Shown in pieces: positions 15,757 to 23,646 of a stretch of DNA of 64,000 nucleotides. The stretch covers positions 1-64,000 of the forward strand of contig NZ_JBHULB010000082.1 of assembly GCF_042684265.1 (NCBI RefSeq). The letters are read 5' to 3'. The notes under the pieces were generated by a model that did no database searches, had not been told where the DNA came from, and saw nothing but the letters and a program-made list of their open reading frames with translations. The stretch's first letter is position 1. Each line of letters starts with the position of its first letter. This DNA is from Croceitalea marina (GTDB lineage: Bacteria; Bacteroidota; Bacteroidia; Flavobacteriales; Flavobacteriaceae). Both the position numbers and the translations under genes were made by a program.

Positions 15757-17556
15757 CTAAGATTGTTGATGTTTGCGCTCCAGTTCAGCCTGAAACTCTT
15801 CCATAACTGGTTTTACGGTACTCTCGGGCAAATCGGCAATTTTGATGTACATCAACCCATCAACGGAATTATTGAACAGCGGGTCAACATTAAAAGCGAC
15901 CACTTTGGCATTTTGCTTTATATACTTTTTTATAAGCACCGGGAGACGCAGACTGCCCGGTTCAACTTCTTCGATCAAACGGTCAAACTTATTAAGGTCT
16001 GCTTGGGTCTCGTCAAACACAAATTCTTTATCGGCATCTTTGAGCTTTACCTTAAACTCTTTTTTAGGGTGAATATATTGGGCTACATAAGGATCCCAAT
16101 AGTTCGATTTCATAAACTCGATCATCAAAGACTTTGAGAAATTTGAAAACTGATTGCTAATACTTACCCCACCTATTAAATATTTATGTTCCGGGTAGCG
16201 CAAGGTGGTATGCACAATGCCCTTCCATAACAAAAACAACGGCATTGGCTTTTGCTGGTACTCTTTTACGATATAGGCCCTACCCATCTCAATGGATTTT
16301 GACATCATTCTAAAGAGTTCTGGCTCAAACCGAAACAAATCCTGCAAATAAAAACCGTCGATACCATGTGCTTTGAAAATTTGTGCCCCAAGCCCCATAC
16401 GATAGGCGCCCACAATCGCCTTGTCTTGATCATCCCAAAGAAAAAGGTGATGGTAATACGAATCGAACTTATCTAAATCTATAGCATTGTTGGTACCCTC
16501 CCCTATTGCCCTAAAAGTAACTTCGCGCTGCCTACCTATTTCTTTTAAAATAAAAGGCATGTCTTGTTCTTGGGCCAAGAAAACCTCGTAATTCTTACTT
16601 TGTAGCAAACGGCATTCTTTTTCGCGAAGCTTTTCAATTTCACCTTGAATAACTTCCGTACGAACTGCGGAAGCTATCTTTTTGGGCGCTTTCGGAATTT
16701 TTAATGTTGTCGGTACTTTATCCAACAAGCGTTCCTTTTCAAATGCATTGGCCAACAAATAGGTTTTTTTACGGAGCAATTCTGTGAAGTCTTCCAAGGT
16801 TTCTTCCTCTTTCTGCATTTTTACAGAAATGGGCTGCCCTATTCTCACTTTTATAGGTCTTCTGCGTTGGGTGGTAACTTCAGATGGCAGCTTAGCTGTT
16901 CTAAACACATCACTTATCTTAGAAAGGCGGTAAAACAAACGACTATTTTTCGCATGAAAATAAATAGGCACCACAGGTACCTCAGCTTTTCGAATTAATT
17001 TAAGCGCTGCTTCTTCCCAGGGTTTATCAACTACCAATTTACCATCGCGATAGGTAGACACCTCACCTGCCGGAAAAATACCTAGAGGCTTACCTTCACG
17101 AAGATGCATCAGGGCATTTTTGAACCCCGCGATACTACTCTTTGCATCTTTATGGTTTTCAAAAGGGTTTACCGGCAATATAAACTGTTTCATAGGTTCA
17201 ATCCTATTCAGCAAAAAGTTGGCGATAATCTTAAAATCAGCCCTTTGTTTGAGCATTAACTGCAATAATAGCACCCCATCGATACCGCCCAGCGGATGGT
17301 TGGATATGGTAATGAATGAACCGTTTTTAGGCAACCTTTTGAAATCTTCTTCAGGTATTTCAAAATCGATTTCGTAGTGGTCAAGAATGGCATCTAAAAA
17401 AGCTGAACCCTCAATATGTTTATTGTTATCGTAAAATCGGTTTATCGAGGTAATCTTAGTTGCCGCCATAAGTAACCAGCCCACAAAAGTTCCAAAAACA
17501 CCATACTTGTCTAGGTTTATGACTTTTGCAACTTCTTTAGCAGATACCAACCCCAT
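15757..17556 (-). CDS. olsF: bifunctional aminolipid synthase, OlsF-like (O-acyltransferase plus N-acyltransferase)
   Basis: A 599-residue fusion. Residues 60-270 form a PlsC-like O-acyltransferase with NHPLGGIDG (His87, Asp93) and the second motif FPAGEVS (161-167). Residues about 310-510 form an OlsB-like N-acyltransferase that joins a 3-hydroxy fatty acid to an amino acid. Fused enzymes of this type make ornithine or glycine lipids in Flavobacterium and Serratia (family knowledge); the amino acid used here cannot be told. The protein should act at the inner membrane. The C-terminal 90 residues are an extra domain of unknown role. The gene precedes the 15747 gene by 9 bp. Confidence 0.82.
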   Translation of the reverse strand: MGLVSAKEVAKVINLDKYGVFGTFVGWLLMAATKITSINRFYDNNKHIEGSAFLDAILDHYEIDFEIPEEDFKRLPKNGSFITISNHPLGGIDGVLLLQLMLKQRADFKIIANFLLNRIEPMKQFILPVNPFENHKDAKSSIAGFKNALMHLREGKPLGIFPAGEVSTYRDGKLVVDKPWEEAALKLIRKAEVPVVPIYFHAKNSRLFYRLSKISDVFRTAKLPSEVTTQRRRPIKVRIGQPISVKMQKEEETLEDFTELLRKKTYLLANAFEKERLLDKVPTTLKIPKAPKKIASAVRTEVIQGEIEKLREKECRLLQSKNYEVFLAQEQDMPFILKEIGRQREVTFRAIGEGTNNAIDLDKFDSYYHHLFLWDDQDKAIVGAYRMGLGAQIFKAHGIDGFYLQDLFRFEPELFRMMSKSIEMGRAYIVKEYQQKPMPLFLLWKGIVHTTLRYPEHKYLIGGVSISNQFSNFSKSLMIEFMKSNYWDPYVAQYIHPKKEFKVKLKDADKEFVFDETQADLNKFDRLIEEVEPGSLRLPVLIKKYIKQNAKVVAFNVDPLFNNSVDGLMYIKIADLPESTVKPVMEEFQAELERKHQQS

Positions 17557-17619
17557 GAATACAAAATTTAGGTAATGGTAAATATAGGAAAATACAGGGA
17601 TCGCGAGCGAATTGCCCTG

Positions 17620-18870
17620 TTATTTTACAACCAACTGAATGGTTTCTTTGCCCCGTTGCTCTACCAAAACCGTATACCCATTTAAGATTTTTTCAACCGA
17701 GTTTTCGTCAAAATGACGAATGGTGTAAAGCGACACGCCTTCTTGACAGCTTACCTTAAATTTTTCTTGTAATACAGAAAGTATCTCTTTTAGACCATCA
17801 AACTTATTATCAAGACATACTGAAAAACTAATGGCAGAATTTTGAATAAGATCTACTTTTAGTCTGTAATCATGAAATAATTTGAATATTTCGCTCATGT
17901 TTTCTTCAACGATAAAAGAAAAATCCAACGAAGATAGTTTGAGCAACACTTGGTTCTTCTTTACAATAAAGCAGGGTACTTCGGGTGAGATTTTCGTCCC
18001 CTTCCCAACAGTGGTTCCAGGCTCTTTAGGGTTCACAAACGATTTGACGTGCAGCGGAATTTCTCTACCCTGAAGTGGCTGCAATGTTTTTGGGTGTATT
18101 ACCGATGCTCCGTAAAAAGCAAGTTCAATAGCCTCTCGATATGATATTTCATTAAGTAACTGTGTTTCATCAAAGTGTCGAGGGTCGGCATTTAGAACAC
18201 CTGGTACATCTTTCCAAATGGTAACAGATTCGGCCTTTAAACAATAGGCCAAAATCGCAGCGGTATAATCGGAGCCTTCACGACCCAGGGTAGTTGTGAA
18301 ATTGTTTTCATCACTTCCTAAAAAACCTTGTGTAATATTTAATTTATTCTTGTTTACCGCAGAGTTCACTTCTTTTTGGGTTCGCTCCCAATTTATTTGC
18401 GCATCTCGATAGCTATTGTCGGTTTTTATTAAGTCACGCACATCTAACCATTGATTAGCGAGGCCCACTTCATTCAAATAGGCACTTACAATTGTGGTAG
18501 AAAGCAATTCTCCATAGCCTACAACTTGATCATACACAAAAGCATATTTAGGTGATTTGTTCCACATTAAAAAGCCCCTAAATTCTTCAATAAGAGCGTT
18601 TACCGTATTATGGATTTCATGATTCTTTATTTCAAAAAGGTCATTGATTATTTTCTTGTGACCATCCCTGACATCATCTATGGCTTCTTCTAAGCCATTT
18701 TTACCATCAAAGTAAGCGTTTACCACTTTTTCCATGGCATTCGTAGTCTTGCCCATAGCTGAAATCACCACAAGCGTATCTTTATGGCCAACTTCTTTTA
18801 AGACCTTTACAACATTCTTAACGCTGTCGGCATCTTTTACAGAAGCCCCCCCAAACTTAAAAATCCTCAT
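17620..18870 (-). CDS. aspartate kinase
   Basis: A 416-residue monofunctional aspartokinase, the first step toward lysine, threonine and methionine. The kinase motif KFGGAS (5-10), GELLS (120-124) and the nucleotide/aspartate loop TTLGREGSDYTA (193-204) are present. Residues about 300-416 should hold ACT regulatory domains, somewhat reduced. I chose the ATG at 18870, which gives the standard MRIFKFGG start; an upstream in-frame start would run into the acetyltransferase gene. The start overlaps the upstream gene's stop in an ATGA, a sign of translational coupling. Confidence 0.93.
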   Translation of the reverse strand: MRIFKFGGASVKDADSVKNVVKVLKEVGHKDTLVVISAMGKTTNAMEKVVNAYFDGKNGLEEAIDDVRDGHKKIINDLFEIKNHEIHNTVNALIEEFRGFLMWNKSPKYAFVYDQVVGYGELLSTTIVSAYLNEVGLANQWLDVRDLIKTDNSYRDAQINWERTQKEVNSAVNKNKLNITQGFLGSDENNFTTTLGREGSDYTAAILAYCLKAESVTIWKDVPGVLNADPRHFDETQLLNEISYREAIELAFYGASVIHPKTLQPLQGREIPLHVKSFVNPKEPGTTVGKGTKISPEVPCFIVKKNQVLLKLSSLDFSFIVEENMSEIFKLFHDYRLKVDLIQNSAISFSVCLDNKFDGLKEILSVLQEKFKVSCQEGVSLYTIRHFDENSVEKILNGYTVLVEQRGKETIQLVVK

Positions 18871-19346
18871 ATATTCTCTATAAATCTTTGCATTCCTGCT
18901 TCGTCTAACTGCACCACATCCCAATCACGCATAACATTTGCGCCTTTACTTTCATAAAACTTTATGGCAGGTTCGTTCCAATCTAAAACTTCCCAGCTAA
19001 TTCTTTTAACACCAAGCTTGTGGCCATATTTCACCACGGCCTCTAATAAAGCCGTACCCAAACCACTCCCTCTCATTTTTTCGGTAACTATTAAATCTTC
19101 TAAATGTATCACGGGACCTTTCCAAGTAGAATACCTTGGATAGATCAAAGCAATTCCCACCAGCTCGTTATCGGTCTCTGCAACAAAACAATGGAACAAG
19201 GGCTTGTCTCCAAAACCATCGCGTTGCAAATCGTCACTGGTCACGTCAACTGCATGTGCTTCATGCTCAAATCTGGCCAATTCATTAATCAGCCCCATCA
19301 CCTGTGGCATGTCTTCTTTTACCGAATCTCTGATTGTAAATTCCAT
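18867..19346 (-). CDS. GNAT acetyltransferase, diamine (SSAT-like) type
   Basis: A 159-residue acetyltransferase similar to spermidine/spermine N1-acetyltransferase. The opening IRDSVKEDMPQV, the HLEDLIV strand (99-105) and the acetyl-CoA loop RGSGLGTALL (111-120) followed by WEVLDWNEPAIKFYES are all characteristic of that group. Substrates in the family include polyamines and thialysine, so a lysine-pathway link with the coupled aspartate kinase is thinkable but unproven. The ATGA overlap with the kinase gene indicates one transcript. Confidence 0.88.
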   Translation of the reverse strand: MEFTIRDSVKEDMPQVMGLINELARFEHEAHAVDVTSDDLQRDGFGDKPLFHCFVAETDNELVGIALIYPRYSTWKGPVIHLEDLIVTEKMRGSGLGTALLEAVVKYGHKLGVKRISWEVLDWNEPAIKFYESKGANVMRDWDVVQLDEAGMQRFIENI

Positions 19347-19460
19347 AATTGTTACAAATAAAACAATTAGTTATAATACAAAACAACAATAGTGCGACGA
19401 AATCGTTGTAGTATCACAAAATGAGCGATATTTGTTGCCGATAAAAACACAAATCTGTTG

Positions 19461-20468
19461 ATGGAGAAAAAAAATAAAACCCTTGGCGAATTTATTATTG
19501 AAAACCAATCAGAATTTCAATATTCTACCGGAGAACTCTCTAAGTTAATCAATGCGATTCGATTAGCAGCCAAGGTAGTCAACCATGAAGTCAACAAGGC
19601 GGGTCTAATCGATATTTTAGGCGAGGCCGGAGATACTAACGTACAGGGTGAAGACCAACAAAAGCTTGATGTATTGGCCAATGAAAAATTTATTCAGGCC
19701 CTAAGAAAACGAGAAATTGTTTGCGGAATAGCCTCTGAAGAAGAAGACGATTTTATTACCATTAACAGTCAAGATGAAAATCATCAGAACAAATATGTTG
19801 TTCTAATCGACCCTTTAGATGGTTCTTCAAATATTGATGTCAATGTATCCGTTGGTACCATTTTTTCAATTTATAGAAGGGTTACACCTGTTGGCACCCC
19901 AGTAAAACTTGAAGACTTTCTTCAGCCCGGAAAAAACCAGGTTGCGGCGGGTTATGTAGTCTATGGCACCTCTACCATGTTGGTTTACAGTACCGGTCAT
20001 GGTGTTAATGGGTTTACCTTAAACCCCGCTATTGGAACATTTTACCTTTCGCATCCAAATATGCAATTCCCTGAAACCGGAAAAATCTATTCCGTTAATG
20101 AAGGTAACTACGTGCATTTTCTGCAGGGTGTGAAAGATTATATTAAATATTGCCAAGAAGAAGATGGTGACCGACCATATACTTCACGCTATATTGGCTC
20201 TCTAGTTTCAGATTTTCATAGAAACATGATCAAAGGAGGTATTTATATGTACCCTAAAAGTAGTGTTACCCAAAACGGAAAGCTTCGACTCTTATATGAA
20301 TGCAACCCCATGGCCTTTATCGCAGAACAAGCCAATGGTATGGCAATCGGTGGAAAAAATCGGATTTTGGATATTGTACCTACCGAGCTTCATCAGCGCG
20401 TTCCTTTCTTTTGTGGAAGCAAAAAGATGGTAGAAAAGCTTCAAGAATTTTTAGACAAGTATCACTAG
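19461..20468 (+). CDS. fbp: class I fructose-1,6-bisphosphatase
   Basis: A 335-residue gluconeogenic enzyme that removes the 1-phosphate of fructose 1,6-bisphosphate. The metal site DPLDGSSN is at 117-124 and the acidic SEEED loop at 92-96. The length is typical of the class I family. I chose the ATG at 19461; the codon before it is a TTG that could also start. It faces the TerB gene, whose stop is 3 bp away, so the two genes converge. Confidence 0.96.
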   Translation: MEKKNKTLGEFIIENQSEFQYSTGELSKLINAIRLAAKVVNHEVNKAGLIDILGEAGDTNVQGEDQQKLDVLANEKFIQALRKREIVCGIASEEEDDFITINSQDENHQNKYVVLIDPLDGSSNIDVNVSVGTIFSIYRRVTPVGTPVKLEDFLQPGKNQVAAGYVVYGTSTMLVYSTGHGVNGFTLNPAIGTFYLSHPNMQFPETGKIYSVNEGNYVHFLQGVKDYIKYCQEEDGDRPYTSRYIGSLVSDFHRNMIKGGIYMYPKSSVTQNGKLRLLYECNPMAFIAEQANGMAIGGKNRILDIVPTELHQRVPFFCGSKKMVEKLQEFLDKYH

Positions 20469-20471
20469 AAG

Positions 20472-20894
20472 CTACTTACCCATCAGGTACTGATAATCTT
20501 CAAATGCAATTTTACCACAGAAGATATCAAATGATTTTTTTACGATTTCCACGGCTTTGTCTGGCGAATACCCCAAACCTATCGCATAACGCTCAATAAA
20601 ACGCAATTGATCATCACCTACGGTCCGGTCTGAAAATGCCATTTGAAAGAATTCAAAAAGACGTTTTAGTCTTTTCTCACCACTATGCGGAGTTTCGATA
20701 GGATATTTATTATCCTTTTTCATAACCTCTTTATACTCTGCATCGGTGATATCCAATTTAAAGGCGAACTTATCTAAAATCGCTTTTTCTTTTTCGTTGA
20801 TTTCACCATCAACTGCAGCTAAACTTGCCAGAGTGGCGAAGTGTGCAAGGTTTTTTCTTTTATCTCCGTGCTCGTAAAGATCAATAATGGGCAT
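20472..20894 (-). CDS. TerB-like family protein
   Basis: A 140-residue helical protein of the TerB/DjlA-like fold. The diagnostic stretch is LASLAAVDGEINEKEKAIL (residues 22-40), with acidic residues placed to bind a divalent metal. TerB domains occur in tellurite-resistance and phage-defence clusters, but stand-alone members such as this one have no known role. I chose the ATG at 20894 (MPIIDLYEHG); an in-frame start 81 bp upstream would reach to within 7 bp of the divergent exonuclease gene. Confidence 0.82.
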   Translation of the reverse strand: MPIIDLYEHGDKRKNLAHFATLASLAAVDGEINEKEKAILDKFAFKLDITDAEYKEVMKKDNKYPIETPHSGEKRLKRLFEFFQMAFSDRTVGDDQLRFIERYAIGLGYSPDKAVEIVKKSFDIFCGKIAFEDYQYLMGK

Positions 20895-20981
20895 ATGATA
20901 ATTTTTGTAGCGCAAATATAATTTTAAACTAGAAAAAATACGGTATTTATCCCCAAAAGAAATTTGTAAATTCACTTCGCT

Positions 20982-22007
20982 ATGAATACACCTCTTTTAC
21001 AATTCACCAATCGCGGTATTTACTGCAAGACTGCCGATGTTTATCTTGACCCTTGGAAACCGGTGGATAAAGCTATTATATCTCACGGCCATGCAGACCA
21101 TAGTCGCTGGGGGCATAAACATTACATTACCCATCACCGTAATGTACCCATTGTAAAACATCGCTTGGGTGAAGTACATATTACCGGAAAAGAATGGGGA
21201 GAAACCTTTAGTATTAATGGAGTCAAATTTAGTCTACACCCTGCTGGGCATATTATTGGCTCCTCACAAATACGCGTGGAATATAAAGGTGAAGTTTGGG
21301 TCTTTACGGGCGATTATAAATTGGAGGATGATGGCGTCGCGACACCGTATGAAAATATCGAATGCCATACCTTCATTACCGAATGTACTTTTGGATTACC
21401 CTCTTTTCTTTGGACACCCCAAAAAGAAGTCTTTGCCGATATCAATAACTGGTGGGCTGAAAATAAGGCCAATGGACAGACTTCTGTGTTATTTGGATAT
21501 TCTTTAGGAAAAGCACAACGTTTGCTAAAACATTTGGATTCTAGCATTGGTAAAATTTACACCCACGGCGCTGTAGAAAATATGACTGAAGTTTTACGGT
21601 CTTTGGCAGATTTTCCAGAAACAGAGTTAATAACAAGAGATACCAAGAAAGAGGAGATAAAGGGAAATATCGTCATCGCACCACCATCTGCACATGGTAG
21701 TACATGGATTCGTAAAATGACACCTTTTGTTACTGGTTCGGCCAGTGGGTGGGTGGCATTTAGAGGCGCAAGGAGAAGACGCGCTATTGATAAAGGTTTT
21801 GTTTTAAGCGATCATTGTGACTGGCCAGATTTACTAACCGCCATAAAAGACACAGGTGCTGAAAAAATTATCTGTACTCACGGCTATACAGAAATCTTTT
21901 CTAAATATTTACGAGAATTAGGCTATGATGCGAGAACCGAGCAAACACAATACGAAGGTGAATTAGCAGAACTAAATACTTCGGAAACCTCAACCCCTAG
22001 TGCTTAA
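20982..22007 (+). CDS. ligase-associated DNA exonuclease, metallo-beta-lactamase fold
   Basis: A 341-residue nuclease of the MBL/beta-CASP-related fold. The metal motif HGHADH contributes His35, His37, Asp39 and His40, and a later SDHCDW segment (about 268-273) fits the C-terminal His motif. In the four-gene repair cluster known as ligase-associated DNA damage response it provides the 3'-processing exonuclease. Its stop overlaps the ligase start by one base (TAATG), so translation is coupled. Confidence 0.93.
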   Translation: MNTPLLQFTNRGIYCKTADVYLDPWKPVDKAIISHGHADHSRWGHKHYITHHRNVPIVKHRLGEVHITGKEWGETFSINGVKFSLHPAGHIIGSSQIRVEYKGEVWVFTGDYKLEDDGVATPYENIECHTFITECTFGLPSFLWTPQKEVFADINNWWAENKANGQTSVLFGYSLGKAQRLLKHLDSSIGKIYTHGAVENMTEVLRSLADFPETELITRDTKKEEIKGNIVIAPPSAHGSTWIRKMTPFVTGSASGWVAFRGARRRRAIDKGFVLSDHCDWPDLLTAIKDTGAEKIICTHGYTEIFSKYLRELGYDARTEQTQYEGELAELNTSETSTPSA

Positions 22008-23641
22008 TGAAAGACTTTGCACTGCTTATTAAAAAACTAGACAGCACGAATAAGACAACAGTCAAAGTGCAAGCGTTAGCTGACTATTTTATAAAAGCTG
22101 AGAGCCAAGACAAGGTATGGACCATTGCTATACTTTCGCATCGTAGACCCCCTAGGCCTGTGAATACTACTTTACTACGAGAATGGTCGGCAGAACTTGC
22201 CAATATTCCGTTGTGGTTATTTGAAGAAAGTTATCATATTGTGGGAGATTTGGCCGAGACCATTGCTTTAGTGGTTCCCGCAGGGAAAAAGTCTTCCAAC
22301 AAAAGTCTAACTACCTTTTTAAAGGAAATGATAGCGCTAAAACCAAAGACCGAAGTAAAGAAAAAAGCATACCTCTTTGAAAATTGGAGTCAACTCAACT
22401 ACTATGAACGTTTTGTTTTTACTAAATTGATTACCGGAGGATTTCGAATTGGGGTTAGTCAAAAACTAATGACCAGAGCACTTTCAAAAGCTACAGAAAT
22501 AGATGAGGACATACTTGCCTATAAACTTATGGGGAATTGGAATCCAGATAAAATTTCTTTTCAAGATTTGGTTTTGGAAGAAAGGGAAAGCGACTACTTG
22601 TCCAAACCCTATCCTTTTTATTTGGCGTATGCCGTTGAGGACGAAGTAACTGCTTTGGGTGATGTGAAAGATTGGTCTATAGAACACAAATGGGATGGTA
22701 TTCGTTGCCAAGTCATCATAAGAAAAGATGAGCTTTTTGTATGGAGTCGTGGTGAAGAATTGGTTACCGACAAGTACCCTGAATTTCAGAAGTTCGTAGG
22801 TGTTATTCCCAACGGAACAGTATTAGATGGAGAACTACTTCCCTATCCAAACGATGAAATCGGCACTTTTAATTATTTACAAACTCGAATTGGTCGAAAA
22901 ACTGTCTCTAAAGCTTTATTGGCAAAAACACCTGTAGTCTTAAAAGCGTATGACCTTTTAGAGTGGAAAGGGAAAGATATTCGTAGTCAATCATTTTTAG
23001 AAAGAAGAAAGATTCTCGAAAAACTCCTTAAATCAGAATCTGTCATTTCGAGCGGAGTCGAGAAACAAGTAATTGATGATATACCATTGCTACTATCACC
23101 AAGGCTTGACTTTAATTCTTGGGAAGAGGTTGCCGAAGAACGAACAAAATCTCGTGAAATGCGAAGTGAAGGTTTAATGCTTAAACGCAAAGATTCGCCT
23201 TATCAGGTAGGAAGAAAAAAAGGAGACTGGTGGAAATGGAAAGTAGACCCGCTGACCATAGATGCTGTGCTCACCTATGCTATGCGTGGTCATGGACGCA
23301 GAAGTAATTTATTTACGGATTATACTTTTGCGCTTTGGCAAGAAAATAAAGAAGGAGAAAAAGAATTAGTCACGTTTGCAAAGGCTTATTCTGGGCTAAC
23401 GGATAAAGAATTTAAGGAAGTTGATGCTTGGATAAAGAAAAACACTTTAGAACGCTTTGGGCCTGTAAGGAGTGTCACCCCATACCACGTTTTCGAAATT
23501 GCTTTTGAAGGTGTCGCTTTATCCAAACGTCATAAAAGTGGTGTTGCCACAAGGTTTCCAAGAATCTTACGATGGAGAAAAGACAAAAAAATAGAAGAGG
23601 CAAATTCAATAAATGATATTCTATCAATGATAGCCCTATAA
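22007..23641 (+). CDS. ATP-dependent DNA ligase of the ligase-associated repair operon
   Basis: A 544-residue ATP-dependent ligase. The nucleophile Lys228 is in EHKWDGIR; motif III (VLDGELL, 272-278), motif IV (EGLMLKR, 388-394) and motif V (WKWKVDP, 409-415) are intact, and the N-terminal 200 residues form the DNA-binding domain seen in LigB/archaeal-type ligases. Residues about 346-353 (VISSGVEK) are encoded by a palindromic repeat (23041-23063) inserted between motifs III and IV. The gene lies between the exonuclease (1-bp overlap) and the helicase (5 bp). It should seal nicks after end processing. Confidence 0.95.
   Translation: MKDFALLIKKLDSTNKTTVKVQALADYFIKAESQDKVWTIAILSHRRPPRPVNTTLLREWSAELANIPLWLFEESYHIVGDLAETIALVVPAGKKSSNKSLTTFLKEMIALKPKTEVKKKAYLFENWSQLNYYERFVFTKLITGGFRIGVSQKLMTRALSKATEIDEDILAYKLMGNWNPDKISFQDLVLEERESDYLSKPYPFYLAYAVEDEVTALGDVKDWSIEHKWDGIRCQVIIRKDELFVWSRGEELVTDKYPEFQKFVGVIPNGTVLDGELLPYPNDEIGTFNYLQTRIGRKTVSKALLAKTPVVLKAYDLLEWKGKDIRSQSFLERRKILEKLLKSESVISSGVEKQVIDDIPLLLSPRLDFNSWEEVAEERTKSREMRSEGLMLKRKDSPYQVGRKKGDWWKWKVDPLTIDAVLTYAMRGHGRRSNLFTDYTFALWQENKEGEKELVTFAKAYSGLTDKEFKEVDAWIKKNTLERFGPVRSVTPYHVFEIAFEGVALSKRHKSGVATRFPRILRWRKDKKIEEANSINDILSMIAL
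23041..23063 (+). repeat. in-frame copy of the TCGAGCGGAGTCGAGA repeat in the DNA ligase gene
   Basis: The repeat reads TGTCATTTCGAGCGGAGTCG then AGA and is translated as VISSGVE. It falls in a region between conserved ligase motifs, where a surface loop can tolerate extra residues. Confidence 0.85.
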
Positions 23642-23646
23642 AAACC

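Noticed and set aside
20472..20894. Tellurite resistance gene
   Set aside because: A lone TerB-like domain without terZ, terC or terD partners does not support a tellurite function.
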